Positions 46,758 to 56,453 of a stretch of 64,000 nucleotides of DNA are shown here, piece after piece. The DNA is from Coprobacter tertius (GTDB lineage: Bacteria; Bacteroidota; Bacteroidia; Bacteroidales; Coprobacteraceae): positions 182,437 through 246,436 of the forward strand of contig NZ_JANDHW010000006.1 of assembly GCF_024330105.1 (NCBI RefSeq), read 5' to 3'. Both the position numbers and the translations under genes were made by a program. How positions within the stretch are numbered: the stretch's first letter is position 1; each line of letters starts with the position of its first letter. The notes beneath the pieces are model-generated. The model was not told the origin of the DNA and did no database searches. It saw nothing but the letters and a program-made list of their open reading frames with translations.

Positions 46758-47543
46758 ATGATGAACACCGTAAGACCTAAGAAATCGCTGGGACAGCATT
46801 TCCTGAAAGACCTCGACATTGCCCGAAAAATATCCGGGACATTGTCGGGTTATAAAGGAATGCCCGTTCTTGAAATCGGCCCCGGAATGGGAGTACTTAC
46901 CCAATTTCTGCTTGACGAAGAACACGATTTAACGGTCGTAGAACTCGATAACGAATCGGTTTCTTATCTGAAGCAAAACTTTCCACAATTAAAAGATCGC
47001 ATTATCGAAGAAGATTTTCTAAAACTCGATCTGAAGGTTTTATTTTCTGGCGAATTTTGTGTAATAGGTAATTATCCTTACAATATTTCGAGCCAAATAT
47101 TCTTTAAAGTACTCGATTACAAAGATAAAATACTTTGTTGCAGCGGGATGATACAAAAAGAAGTAGCGGAAAGGATGGCAGCTCCTCCGGGTAGTAAAAC
47201 TTACGGAATACTTAGCGTATTGTTACAGGCTTGGTACCATATAGAATATTTATTTACCGTTCCCGAACATGTGTTCAATCCTCCGCCAAAAGTAAAATCG
47301 GCAGTTATTAAAATGACCCGTAACTCTACGACCGATCTGGGATGTAACGAAACATTGTTTCGCCGAGTCGTAAAAACTTCTTTCAACCAAAGAAGAAAAA
47401 CATTGCGAAATTCTTTAAAACCGTTATTAGGAAATAAAAGCGATTTCTGTAACGATGCTGTGTTCGACCTGCGACCAGAACAACTATCGGTAAGAAACTT
47501 TGTAGATCTTACCAACCAAATAGAAAAAATATTATTGCTTTAA
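46758..47543 (+). CDS. ksgA: 16S rRNA dimethyladenosine transferase KsgA/RsmA
   Basis: Dimethylates the two adjacent adenines in the 3' hairpin of 16S rRNA late in small-subunit assembly. It has 261 residues: PKKSLGQHFL near the N-terminus, the AdoMet motif LEIGPGMG (about residues 38-45), VELDNES, and the catalytic NYPYNIS (about 103-109). The C-terminal half has VPEHVFNPPPKVKSAVI and FNQRRKTLRNSL. It is followed 54 bases later by mgtE on the same strand, a common neighbour pair in this group. Confidence 0.97.
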   Translation: MMNTVRPKKSLGQHFLKDLDIARKISGTLSGYKGMPVLEIGPGMGVLTQFLLDEEHDLTVVELDNESVSYLKQNFPQLKDRIIEEDFLKLDLKVLFSGEFCVIGNYPYNISSQIFFKVLDYKDKILCCSGMIQKEVAERMAAPPGSKTYGILSVLLQAWYHIEYLFTVPEHVFNPPPKVKSAVIKMTRNSTTDLGCNETLFRRVVKTSFNQRRKTLRNSLKPLLGNKSDFCNDAVFDLRPEQLSVRNFVDLTNQIEKILLL

Positions 47544-47597
47544 AAACAATGGATTTACCGGAATAAAATGATCCGGTGCCCTCAAATATCACTTCTG

Positions 47598-48944
47598 ATG
47601 GAACAATTTACAGAAGAATACATTAAAGATTTTCAACAGATTATAAAAAATAAAGACGAAGAAAAAGCCCGCGTTTTACTCGAACCTTTACACCCGGCCG
47701 ATATAGCGGAATTATATCATTCTCTCGATCTCGACGAAGCAGAGTTCATATACCTTTTGCTCGACAGCGAAAAGGCTGCCGACGTACTGATGGAACTCGA
47801 CGAAGACGATCGTAAAAAAATGCTGAAACATCTTCCTAACGAGACCATTGCAAAACAATTTATCGACCATCTCGATACTGACGACGCAGTAGACCTTATA
47901 CGTGAACTCGACGAAGAAGCCCAGGAGGAAATCCTTTCGCATATCGACGACGTAGAACAAGCCGGAGATATCGTCGATCTTTTAAAATACGACGAAGATA
48001 CGGCCGGAGGTCTGATGGGAACCGAAATGGTGGTGGTAAACGAAAACTGGAGTATGCCGGAATGCCTGAAAGAAATGCGACAGCAGGCCGAAGACATGGA
48101 CGAAATATATTATGTATATGTAGTTGATGACGACGAACGCCTGCGGGGTGTTTTTCCACTAAAAAAGATGATTACCAACCCTTCTGTTTCCAAAATTAAA
48201 CACGTGATGAAAAAAGATCCGGTTTCGGTCAAAACCGATACTCCGGTAGAAGAGGTTGCGCAAATTTTTGAAAAATACAATTTGGTCGCCGTACCCGTAA
48301 TAGACAGTATTGGACGCCTGGTAGGCCGCATTACTGTCGATGATGTCATGGACCAGGTACGAGAACAATCGGAAAGAGATTACCAATTGGCATCCGGTCT
48401 TTCTCAGGATGTGGAAAGTACCGATACTGTTTTTACCCAAACCTCGGCCCGACTACCTTGGTTACTAATCGGAATGTTCGGGGGATTAGCCAATTCGGTG
48501 ATTTTGGGAAACTTTGAATCGGGCTTTGTTACCAATCCGGCAATGGCCCTTTTCATACCACTTATCGGAGGTACAGGCGGTAATGTCGGAATACAATCAT
48601 CGGCAATCGTCGTTCAAGGTTTGGCAAACGGATCATTTTCTATAAAAAGATCGGGAAGCCAACTACTGAAAGAATTGGGTGTAGCACTCATAAACGCCTG
48701 TATGATTTCGGCTTTGGTATTTATTTATAACATGTTTTTACTGGGTAATACTCCGGTCACCAAGTCGGTTTCCCTCTCATTATTCGCCGTCGTAATCTTC
48801 GCTTCTATTTTCGGAACTCTCGTTCCCATGACCCTCGAAAGATTGAAAATAGATCCCGCTATCGCTACCGGACCTTTTATTACGATTACCAACGACATTA
48901 TAGGTATGCTCATCTATATGAGCATCAGCGCTGCTATGACTTGA
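47598..48944 (+). CDS. mgtE: Magnesium transporter MgtE
   Basis: Mg2+ channel gated by cytosolic magnesium. The start at 47598 (MEQFTEEYIKDFQQII) gives 448 residues; the frame continues upstream without protein character. The N domain is helical and acidic (LHPADIAELYHSLD, LDEDDRKKMLKHLP). Two CBS domains follow at about residues 125-255 (VVNENWSMPECLKEMR, HVMKKDPVSVKTDTPVEEV). Five transmembrane helices form the pore, with PLIGGTGGNVGIQSSAIVVQG carrying the conserved signature. It probably shares the ksgA transcript. Confidence 0.96.
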   Translation: MEQFTEEYIKDFQQIIKNKDEEKARVLLEPLHPADIAELYHSLDLDEAEFIYLLLDSEKAADVLMELDEDDRKKMLKHLPNETIAKQFIDHLDTDDAVDLIRELDEEAQEEILSHIDDVEQAGDIVDLLKYDEDTAGGLMGTEMVVVNENWSMPECLKEMRQQAEDMDEIYYVYVVDDDERLRGVFPLKKMITNPSVSKIKHVMKKDPVSVKTDTPVEEVAQIFEKYNLVAVPVIDSIGRLVGRITVDDVMDQVREQSERDYQLASGLSQDVESTDTVFTQTSARLPWLLIGMFGGLANSVILGNFESGFVTNPAMALFIPLIGGTGGNVGIQSSAIVVQGLANGSFSIKRSGSQLLKELGVALINACMISALVFIYNMFLLGNTPVTKSVSLSLFAVVIFASIFGTLVPMTLERLKIDPAIATGPFITITNDIIGMLIYMSISAAMT

Positions 48945-48963
48945 TTAATTATTATATAAGTTT

Positions 48964-49608
48964 ATGGGAACAAAAAAATGTATTTTTATCATATTATTAT
49001 GTATCAGTTTCAGTAGTAATATAACCGGCCAAAAAAGGAACGATGATTTTTTTTTAGAAAAAGGCTTAGAACTAACAATGAGAAACGTTGAATTGCTGAA
49101 TTGTAAAGAATACGATAAATTATTATATGAGAATAACGAACTAAAAGATATAAAGAATACACTGAGTTCTCTTAATTTTGAGAAACCGGATAAGGTATTT
49201 ATCATCACAAATATAAAAAACATCTATCAAATCCCCCCAAATGCCAGTATTGAACTCGAAGAATGGCTATCGAATATATCCCTTATTTCCATACCCACAA
49301 GAATTAATCAAAAATACGGATCAGTAACTCTTGCCGTACTTTCTCCATACACGATGGATGATTATTTTTTTTACAAAGGTTTAAGGGAGTCTACGGCATA
49401 TTTATATAGGTACAAAGGCGACTATCAAAGTATGGCCTTTTGTTATTACGTAAATAAAAAAGAGAATATCGTAAGAATGTATGCGCAATTTGTAAAAATC
49501 TCACCACAAAATTATAATCTGAATACTACCGACAATGTAATAAAATTCTTTCGTAACGAACTAAAAATGGCCCATGTATCGGTAAAACAAATATCTATTA
49601 AAAAATAA
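48964..49608 (+). CDS. Secreted protein of unknown function
   Basis: A 214-residue protein starting with MGTKKCIFIILLCISFSSNI, a signal peptide probably cleaved near TGQ, so it should be periplasmic or outside the cell. The rest is mixed, with charged helices (LELTMRNVELLNCKEYDKLLYE), then a strand-rich part with many tyrosines (YFFYKGLRESTAYLYRYKGDY). I recognise no family or catalytic motif. It lies 19 bases after mgtE. It is more AT-rich by eye than the genes around it, which could mean recent arrival. No clear terminator follows. Confidence 0.75.
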   Translation: MGTKKCIFIILLCISFSSNITGQKRNDDFFLEKGLELTMRNVELLNCKEYDKLLYENNELKDIKNTLSSLNFEKPDKVFIITNIKNIYQIPPNASIELEEWLSNISLISIPTRINQKYGSVTLAVLSPYTMDDYFFYKGLRESTAYLYRYKGDYQSMAFCYYVNKKENIVRMYAQFVKISPQNYNLNTTDNVIKFFRNELKMAHVSVKQISIKK

Positions 49609-49686
49609 TTTATTCAAAATCATCGATTAATTCCCAACTCATATCTTCTTATTTAACTCCAACGATGAACGATGTAACGAATTTAA

Positions 49687-50436
49687 TTATTCGGTTATCT
49701 CTGCCATTCTTTGGCGAATGACTTCATACATCATCACACCGGCAGCCACCGAAACATTTAACGAACCTATTGTTCCGTTTTGTGGCAAACTTACTCTTTC
49801 ATCACATATGCGAAGCACGTCAGCTGATATTCCGGTATCTTCAGCTCCCATTACAATTGCAACCGGCCCTGTATAATCTACCGTAGTATAGTTGCATGAC
49901 GATTTCTCGGTAGCGGCAATAATCCGAACCCCACTGTTCTGTAAAAAACGAACAGCTTCATAAACCGACCGTTCACGACAAACCGGCAAATGCAAAAGTG
50001 CCCCGGCCGAAGTTTTTACAGCATCGGCATTTACCGAAACACTTCCTCTTTCGGGGATTACTATGGCATCGACTCCGCTGCATTCGCATGTCCGGGCAAT
50101 AGCTCCGAAATTCCGCACATCGGTTATACCATCGAGTACAACAATAAAAGGGATCTTTCCCTCTTCGTATAATGTAGGTACAATATCGGCTACATGCTGA
50201 TAAGTGACGGCAGAGATAAACGCAATTACTCCTTGATGATTCTTACGAGTAATACGGTTAATGCGTTCGACCGGTACTTTCTGGATAAAAATGCCAGTGC
50301 CTTTTATAACTGTAAATAACTCTTGTGCCAAATCGCTTTGCAGATCCTTCTTTATCAGAATTTTATCAATATCTTTACCGGCTTCGACCGCCTCAATTAC
50401 GGCACGAATACCGAAAATCATTTCGTTTTTTTCCAT
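49687..50436 (-). CDS. rlmB: TrmH-family 23S rRNA 2'-O-methyltransferase (RlmB-like)
   Basis: SPOUT methyltransferase of 249 residues, likely modifying a guanosine ribose of 23S rRNA. The N-terminal substrate-binding domain (IFGIRAVIEAVEAGKDIDKIL) precedes the knot domain with LDGITDVRNFGAIART, AIVMGAEDTGIS and NGTIGSLNVSVAAGVMMYEVIRQR, the three SpoU motifs. It is the last gene of a minus-strand run from dnaN, 18 bases after recN. The general class is sure; the exact nucleotide is inferred from similarity to RlmB. Confidence 0.92.
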   Translation of the reverse strand: MEKNEMIFGIRAVIEAVEAGKDIDKILIKKDLQSDLAQELFTVIKGTGIFIQKVPVERINRITRKNHQGVIAFISAVTYQHVADIVPTLYEEGKIPFIVVLDGITDVRNFGAIARTCECSGVDAIVIPERGSVSVNADAVKTSAGALLHLPVCRERSVYEAVRFLQNSGVRIIAATEKSSCNYTTVDYTGPVAIVMGAEDTGISADVLRICDERVSLPQNGTIGSLNVSVAAGVMMYEVIRQRMAEITE

Positions 50437-50454
50437 TGTATAATTATCTGTTCT

Positions 50455-52116
50455 TTATTTTTTACCCAAAAGCACCTTCGCATTACTCAAAGCCTCATCC
50501 GTAAGTTGCGATCCGCTGAGCATACGCGCCACTTCTTCGACACGCTCTTTTTCATTTAATCGTACGATCTGAGTTACAGTACCTTTTTCGTCATCTGTTT
50601 TGTATACCCGATAGTGATGCTTCCCTTTTGAAGCAACCTGAGGCAAATGCGTAATACTTATAACTTGCATATAGTCACCCATTTCCTGCATAATTCCCGC
50701 CATTTTATCGGCAATCTCCCCGGATACACCGGTATCTACTTCATCGAAAATAATAGTAGGTAATGCTACCGCACTGGCAATAAGAGATTTTACGCACAGC
50801 ATTATACGAGAAATCTCTCCCCCGGAAGCGACATCAGATACCGGTTGTAACGACTGATTTTTATTTGCAGAAAAAAGAAAGCGTACTTGCTCGGCTCCAT
50901 TTTCATCCAACAAATCATGCGGCAACAGCTCTATTTCGAATCTTAAGTTTGGCATTCCTAATCCGGAAGCCTTATCTACCAATAAAGTAGAAAATTCAAT
51001 GGCAGCCTTTTCTCTTTTAACAGAAAGCTCTTTTGCAATTTTATCCAATTTCTCTAAGCGTAAAGCAATTTCTTTTTCTAAACGAATGATATTTTCATCA
51101 GAATTATCGATTGCTTGTAATTTGTCATCGATCGACTGTTTTATTTCTAACAAATCCGAAACAGTTTTTACCTGATGCTTCTGTTGTAAACGATATATCG
51201 TATCGAGACGTTCCTGAACAAATCGCAATCGTTCGGGATCGATTATCACCGACTCTTCCCGATCATTAATCTCTGCCGATACATCTTTCAGATCGATATA
51301 TGCCGATTGAATACGGGAAGCCAATTCTTCGGCATCGGGATATAATTTAGATAATGATTGCAACCTCGATAAAGCAAATTTCAATTGCTGAAGAATTCCT
51401 GCTTCCTCCCCAGAAGTCAATTGCCCGAGAGCATACAATTCTCCTTTTATTTCTCCTGCATGCTCCAGCAATTCTTGCTCTTGTTCTAACACTTCCTGTT
51501 CTCCTTCTTCCAGCCGAGCCTCTTCAAGCTGTTCCGACTGGAAACGCAAATAATCTTCCTCTTTCCTATTGGCTGCAGTTTCGGCACGCATACGCTCCAA
51601 CTCTTTCTGCATCGACTTATAAGATACATATTCATGCCTATACCGGTTAAGCAAATCCCGGTTTTTACCCCAAACATCCACGACCTGTAACTGAAACCGA
51701 TCGTTTCCTAATAAAAGATTCTGATACTGCGAATGAATATCGATCAGTTTCTCTCCCAATTCTTTTAACAGTACCAACGATACAGGAGTATCATTAATAA
51801 AAGCTCTCGATTTACCTGATGCCTGCAATTCGCGGCGCAATATGCAATTTCCGGCATCATACTCGAGATCGTTCTTATCGAAAAAATTATGTATATCGTA
51901 AGCCGAAATATCAAATATACCTTCGATAACAGCCTTATGATTTTCATCTTTTACAGAACGAGAATCGGCTCTTTGGCCCAATATAAGGGATAATGCTCCC
52001 AAAATAATCGATTTACCCGCGCCTGTCTCTCCGGTTATAACCGAAAATTCCGAAAAAAAATCGATTTCGAGAGAATCGATAAGGGCAAAATTACGGATAG
52101 ATAATTTTTTAATCAT
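50455..52116 (-). CDS. recN: DNA repair protein RecN
   Basis: SMC-like ATPase acting at double-strand breaks. It has 553 residues. The Walker A motif GETGAGKS is at residues 29-36, followed by LGALSLILGQRADS. A long coiled coil fills the middle (about 150-380). DVASGGEISRIMLCVKSL is the signature and IIFDEVDTGVSGEIADKMA the Walker B and D-loop. It sits between the PorD-like gene (14 bases upstream) and rlmB. Confidence 0.97.
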   Translation of the reverse strand: MIKKLSIRNFALIDSLEIDFFSEFSVITGETGAGKSIILGALSLILGQRADSRSVKDENHKAVIEGIFDISAYDIHNFFDKNDLEYDAGNCILRRELQASGKSRAFINDTPVSLVLLKELGEKLIDIHSQYQNLLLGNDRFQLQVVDVWGKNRDLLNRYRHEYVSYKSMQKELERMRAETAANRKEEDYLRFQSEQLEEARLEEGEQEVLEQEQELLEHAGEIKGELYALGQLTSGEEAGILQQLKFALSRLQSLSKLYPDAEELASRIQSAYIDLKDVSAEINDREESVIIDPERLRFVQERLDTIYRLQQKHQVKTVSDLLEIKQSIDDKLQAIDNSDENIIRLEKEIALRLEKLDKIAKELSVKREKAAIEFSTLLVDKASGLGMPNLRFEIELLPHDLLDENGAEQVRFLFSANKNQSLQPVSDVASGGEISRIMLCVKSLIASAVALPTIIFDEVDTGVSGEIADKMAGIMQEMGDYMQVISITHLPQVASKGKHHYRVYKTDDEKGTVTQIVRLNEKERVEEVARMLSGSQLTDEALSNAKVLLGKK

Positions 52117-52130
52117 TGCAGACGGGATTA

Positions 52131-53033
52131 TTATTTTTCTTTTCTTATTTCCTGCAAACGGGCTCCTTGTGTAGGATATATACCGCTAAGAACTTTATAT
52201 ACTTCTTCTTTCTCCTCTTTTGGTGCTTTCGAATAAATATTTACCAACTCATCGAGTTTCGTATCACTGAAGAAAGGCAATAATACCGTAGTGGAGGCAG
52301 CACTATAAAGGTCTTGTATTTTTTTTACGGCTTCAGTTATTTTAGCTCGTCCCTTATCCACGCTTAAAGCCATCTCATCTAATCCCTGCCTGTGATACAT
52401 ATACCAAAGTTCTCTGAATACAGCCGTTCTCTGATCGGTAAACGCCGTAACTAAAGCATGCCGGTTTCGGGTATTATCAAATGCTTTCCATCCCGACTCC
52501 ATCGAAGACTGTCCCATATTTACCACATGTTCGGCTTTTTGGTAAAAATAATCTCCACCTTTTGGCGAAAAACTATCGAAATCGATACCCAAAATCATAT
52601 AACAATAAAAATCGAGAACAGCCGTCAAATTGCTTTCAATCGTATTTTCATTATATATCAACGGCTCGAACTCCTGATAATTGAATTCAAACTCGTTGTC
52701 TTTAAAATTCATTGTAGTAGTCGTGTAAGAAGCATTATAAACCGGCCTTTTAGCCTGTATTTGCAAGTTACATTTATACCGGTTATCATTTACTTCATTC
52801 ACCGTAATTACCATACTACATTCGATCATCTCCGAATTGGATATCTGCGCTTCACTCCATTTACGATTATTGATATACTCGGTAATAGCCTGCTGCAACG
52901 TATTAAAAACCTGTTTATTAGTTCCCTGAATCTTATCACTGTTGATCTGAACAGTGCATTTCAGTTCCTGAGAAAGAACAGGCCATGTTACCACCCCTAA
53001 TAAAAAACAGATAATAATTAAAAATCGTCGCAT
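52131..53033 (-). CDS. porD: DUF4835 family protein, PorD-like
   Basis: A 300-residue exported protein with signal peptide (MRRFLIIICFLLGVVTWPVL, cut after LSQ). The mature part opens LKCTVQINSDKIQGTNKQVF and has the conserved FNTLQQAITEYINNRKW and YYCYMILGIDFDSFSPKGGD-type segment (FYCYMILGIDFDSFSP). This is the DUF4835 family, which I know as usually lying between coaBC and recN in Bacteroidetes, and which has been linked to the type IX secretion system as PorD. The family assignment is good; the secretion role is from memory of the family and not shown by this sequence. Confidence 0.82.
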   Translation of the reverse strand: MRRFLIIICFLLGVVTWPVLSQELKCTVQINSDKIQGTNKQVFNTLQQAITEYINNRKWSEAQISNSEMIECSMVITVNEVNDNRYKCNLQIQAKRPVYNASYTTTTMNFKDNEFEFNYQEFEPLIYNENTIESNLTAVLDFYCYMILGIDFDSFSPKGGDYFYQKAEHVVNMGQSSMESGWKAFDNTRNRHALVTAFTDQRTAVFRELWYMYHRQGLDEMALSVDKGRAKITEAVKKIQDLYSAASTTVLLPFFSDTKLDELVNIYSKAPKEEKEEVYKVLSGIYPTQGARLQEIRKEK

Positions 53034-53051
53034 AAATATTTTTTACATAGT

Positions 53052-54251
53052 TCAATGCATTATCGCTTCGAGAAAATCTATGATATCTGCCGCTACCGCA
53101 GCTTTCGATTTCATTTCATACTCCCGTTTTTCTCCATCGATACCGAAAATCGTTATCTTATTGGTATCGCACCTGAAACCGGCTCCTTTATCCTGTAATG
53201 AATTGAGGACGATAAAATCGAGATTTTTCCTACGCATTTTTTCCTGCGCATTAAATACCTCGTTGTGTGTCTCCAATGCAAAACCGATCAATTTTTGTTC
53301 AGGTTTCTTTATTTCACCCAAAGCAGCAGCAATATCGCGGGTAGGCTTCAATGCAATGGACAACTCCTCTCCAGTCCGCTTTATTTTAACATCCGCTGTC
53401 GATGCAGGTGTAAAGTCTGCTACTGCAGCACACATAATTCCTACCGATGCATTTTTAAACGCTTCCACTGTTTCCCGAAACATTTCTTCAGCCGTTTCCA
53501 CATCGACACGTCGAATCGAAGAATTATGGGAGTTCAAAGAAACCGGACCCGCTATTAGCGTAACCTCCGCTCCTCTTTCGGCACATTCTTCGGCAAGAGC
53601 AAAACCCATCTTTCCCGAAGAATAATTACCTATAAAACGTACAGGATCTATTTTCTCGTATGTAGGACCAGCTGTTATTACAATTTTTTCACCTGTAAGC
53701 GATTTTTTTTTCGAAAAAAAATCTTCAAGTACAGTTACGATACGATCCGGTTCTTCCATACGGCCCTTGCCGCACAAATGACTGGCTAATTCACCTTCTG
53801 CTGGTTCGATAATATGATTTCCATACGATTTCAACAAGTCGATATTCCGCCGTGTAGAAGGATGAGCAAACATATCGAGGTCCATCGCAGGAGCTACAAA
53901 TACCGGGGCTTTACTCGACAGATAAGTCGTTATAAGCATATTATCGGCGATACCATTCGCCATCTTTCCTATCGTACTGGCCGTTGCCGGAGCAATGACC
54001 ATTGCATCGGCCCATAAACCCAAATCGACATGACTATGCCAAGTTCCGTCATTAGCCGTAAAAAATTCACTGATTACAGGTTTCCCCGTAAGAGCCGATA
54101 ACGTTACCGGCGTGATAAATTCTTTTCCTGCAGGTGTCATAACCACCTGCACTTCGGCCCCTTTTTTTACCAAAGCACGCACAAGATAAGCCGCTTTATA
54201 AGCTGCTATGCTTCCGGTTATACCCAACACGATTTTTTTCCCTTTCATCAT
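53052..54251 (-). CDS. coaBC: Bifunctional CoaBC (phosphopantothenoylcysteine decarboxylase / synthetase)
   Basis: Two consecutive steps of coenzyme A synthesis in one 399-residue protein. The N-terminal flavoprotein CoaC (about residues 1-185) shows LGITGSIAAYKAAYLVR, APATASTIGKMANGIADNM, PAMDLDMF in place of the usual PxMNxxMW, and the Cys loop LCGKGRM. The C-terminal CoaB half (about 190-399) starts ITAGPTYEKIDPVRFIGN-like and has NYSSGKMGFALAEE and AAVADFTPA. A second ATG three bases downstream is equally possible as start. A hairpin with T-run lies 20 bases upstream, between it and the exonuclease gene. Confidence 0.96.
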   Translation of the reverse strand: MMKGKKIVLGITGSIAAYKAAYLVRALVKKGAEVQVVMTPAGKEFITPVTLSALTGKPVISEFFTANDGTWHSHVDLGLWADAMVIAPATASTIGKMANGIADNMLITTYLSSKAPVFVAPAMDLDMFAHPSTRRNIDLLKSYGNHIIEPAEGELASHLCGKGRMEEPDRIVTVLEDFFSKKKSLTGEKIVITAGPTYEKIDPVRFIGNYSSGKMGFALAEECAERGAEVTLIAGPVSLNSHNSSIRRVDVETAEEMFRETVEAFKNASVGIMCAAVADFTPASTADVKIKRTGEELSIALKPTRDIAAALGEIKKPEQKLIGFALETHNEVFNAQEKMRRKNLDFIVLNSLQDKGAGFRCDTNKITIFGIDGEKREYEMKSKAAVAADIIDFLEAIMH

Positions 54252-54271
54252 ATCGGCACACTTTTTCGGTC

Positions 54272-54348
54272 AAAAAATCCGCAAATGATATTCCCTGTTT
54301 CTTCTCAGTATTGCTCATCAAGAAACATATGGCCCATCATCTGCGGAT
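54272..54348 (-). terminator. Hairpin with T-run just upstream of coaBC (terminator or attenuator)
   Basis: 54277-54289 pairs with 54336-54348 (12 of 13 Watson-Crick plus one G-T), loop 46 bases. On the minus strand six T follow at once. It sits after the exonuclease stop (54361) and ends 20 bases before the coaBC start, leaving almost no room for a separate promoter. Confidence 0.55.
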
Positions 54349-54360
54349 CCCTCTCCGTAT

Positions 54361-55128
54361 TTATTTTTTTAATTCCCTTAATTTTATATTCGTAATTACG
54401 TTTTTCGTATTCAACGTAAAATCACCCTGCATCATCCAACCGTAATACCCGATATCGGTTTTAAATACCTCAGCGACAGAACGGCCTTTGTATTTACCGA
54501 AATTAAAAATTTCTACCCCATTATCATCATAAACGATACGACCGGCAAAATCTGCATTTTTATTATGAGTCGAAAATTCGGCAAGTTTTCCCATATCATT
54601 CTCCAAATCGGGATACCGATCGAGCTGTGACTTTAAAACTTCATAAGTCGCTCGTGTATCGGCTTCTGCCGTATGAGCATTTTCGAGGCTTTGGTTACAA
54701 TAAAACTTATAAGCCGCCGATAAAGTACGCTGTTCCATCTTATGGAAGATAGTCTGTACATCGATCAGTTTCCGCTTCGAAAGGTCGATATCTACACCGG
54801 CCCTCAAAAGCTCCTCAACCAATAAAGGAATATCGAAACGATTCGAATTAAAACCGGCAAGATCGCATCCCTCTATATCCTTAGCGATATTCTTAGCGAC
54901 TTCCTTAAACGTGGGACAATCTGCGACATCTTCGTCGGATATCCTGTGTACGGCTGTCGATTCGGGGGGAATAGGCACTCCCGGATTAATTCGTAAAGTT
55001 TTACTCTCCTCTTTCCCGTTAGGATATACTTTAAGATAACTTATCTCGACGATGTGATCCGTTGCGATATTCACACCCGTCGTTTCCAGATCGAAAAAAA
55101 CGATCGGATTTTTCAGGTTAAGCTGCAT
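54361..55128 (-). CDS. DnaQ-like 3'-5' exonuclease (DNA polymerase III epsilon-type)
   Basis: A 255-residue exonuclease of the DEDDh class. Asp and Glu lie in FFDLETTGV (residues 11-19), the second Asp in FNSNRFDIP, and His and Asp in AHTAEADTRATYE. After the nuclease domain (about 1-180) comes a short C-terminal domain with FNFGKYKGRSVAEVF and YYGWMMQGDF, which resembles the DUF3820/ExoX C-terminal module. It could proofread for PolC/DnaE or act in repair. Its start is 22 bases after dnaN, so the two are cotranscribed. Confidence 0.9.
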   Translation of the reverse strand: MQLNLKNPIVFFDLETTGVNIATDHIVEISYLKVYPNGKEESKTLRINPGVPIPPESTAVHRISDEDVADCPTFKEVAKNIAKDIEGCDLAGFNSNRFDIPLLVEELLRAGVDIDLSKRKLIDVQTIFHKMEQRTLSAAYKFYCNQSLENAHTAEADTRATYEVLKSQLDRYPDLENDMGKLAEFSTHNKNADFAGRIVYDDNGVEIFNFGKYKGRSVAEVFKTDIGYYGWMMQGDFTLNTKNVITNIKLRELKK

Positions 55129-55150
55129 TTTTTTCGGTTATTTTCCTACA

Positions 55151-56278
55151 TTAAAAATCGGTAAGCATCATAGGCATCAACAACATCAGCAAATCTTCAT
55201 TGGGCTGATTCTCGATCGGCAATATCAATCCGGCACGTGAAGGGTCGGATAACTCGATAGAAACCTCTTGTGACGAGATATTGTTGAGTATTTCGATCAG
55301 ATAGGTAGATTTAAATCCTATTCCCATCGCATCACCGGTATAATTGCAAGAAACGGTTTCTTCTGCCGAAGTTGAAAAATCGATATCCTGAGCCGAGACC
55401 TGCATCTGATTATCCTGTAACTGAAGCTTAACTAAATTGCTGGCCTGATTGGAGAACACCGAAACACGACGGAGAACATTCATGAACTGGGCCCGGTCCA
55501 CAATAAGACGATTGGGATTATTCTGAGGAATTACCGATGCATAATTAGGATAACGACCCTCTATCAAACGACAATTCAGAATAAAGTTAGAAAGCGTGAA
55601 GCATGCGTTTTTATCATCAAAAGTTATCGTTACATCGCCAGACTCTTTCGGAAGAATACTTTTCAATAAATTCGCCGGTTTTTTAGGCAAAATAAATGAA
55701 GCCGTAAGCCCTGCATGCACCGCATCATTTTTACAACGTACCAGCTTATGACTATCCGAGGCTACAAAAACAATATCTTCAGGGTGAATATCGATACAGA
55801 TACCGTTCATAATAGGGCGTAACTCATCGTCGGCAGTAGCAAAAATCGTGCGATTGATACCGTTTAATAAAATCTGAGAACTGATTGTAAATGTTTTAGC
55901 ATCGGAAGAAAGAGGTTGTTTTTGTGGATACTCTTCTCCATTTACCCCGATAAAATTGTATTTTCCGTTCTGGAAATATAGGAAGATCTCCAGATTTTCA
56001 TCGTTTATTTCAAAAGTCAACGGTTGATCGGGCAATTCTTTCAAAGGCTCGAGTAAAATCTTTGCCGAAACAGCAAACAAACCGTCTCCCTCTGCTTCAA
56101 TAACCTCGAGATCGGTTACCATAGTCGTTTCCTGATCGGATGCAGTCATCGTAAGTTTATTTCCTTCGAGACGAAAAAGGAAATTATCGAGAATAGCCAT
56201 CGAGTTCTTAGAGTTGATAACCCGGCTTATCGCCTGAAGATGCGATAATAAAGCTGTACTTGATACTATAAATTTCAT
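55151..56278 (-). CDS. dnaN: DNA polymerase III sliding clamp, beta subunit
   Basis: Ring-shaped processivity factor of replication. At 375 residues it has the normal length. MKFIVSSTALLSHLQAISRV at the start, RPIMNGICIDI in the middle, RFVIPKKPAN-like SFILPKKPANLL, and the C-terminal end NEDLLMLLMPMML (equivalent of the MPMRL tail) are all standard. No dnaA or recF lies beside it; instead it heads a minus-strand run with the exonuclease, coaBC, the PorD-like gene, recN and rlmB. The upstream gap to the divergent gene is 209 bases. Confidence 0.97.
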   Translation of the reverse strand: MKFIVSSTALLSHLQAISRVINSKNSMAILDNFLFRLEGNKLTMTASDQETTMVTDLEVIEAEGDGLFAVSAKILLEPLKELPDQPLTFEINDENLEIFLYFQNGKYNFIGVNGEEYPQKQPLSSDAKTFTISSQILLNGINRTIFATADDELRPIMNGICIDIHPEDIVFVASDSHKLVRCKNDAVHAGLTASFILPKKPANLLKSILPKESGDVTITFDDKNACFTLSNFILNCRLIEGRYPNYASVIPQNNPNRLIVDRAQFMNVLRRVSVFSNQASNLVKLQLQDNQMQVSAQDIDFSTSAEETVSCNYTGDAMGIGFKSTYLIEILNNISSQEVSIELSDPSRAGLILPIENQPNEDLLMLLMPMMLTDF

Positions 56279-56453
56279 AAGTCGTATTTATTTTTATTAA
56301 TCATCCGTTTACAACCGAGGAAAGTTCGATATTTTCTCCCTCTTACCATATTAGGAACAAATGTAATCATTTTTTACAAAAAATCTTGTCCTTTAAAAGA
56401 AAAACACGCCGAAGATTAAAGTGATTCTTTCCTCACTTTCTGATTTAATTCCC

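Noticed and set aside
47717..48440. Several overlapping antisense frames in mgtE
   Set aside because: MgtE's GAA/GAC-rich acidic helices give Ser/Phe-rich open frames on the opposite strand; none has a start or context of its own.
53080..53625. A 181-codon open frame antisense to coaBC
   Set aside because: It lies fully within a well-supported conserved gene and is serine/alanine-rich shadow sequence.
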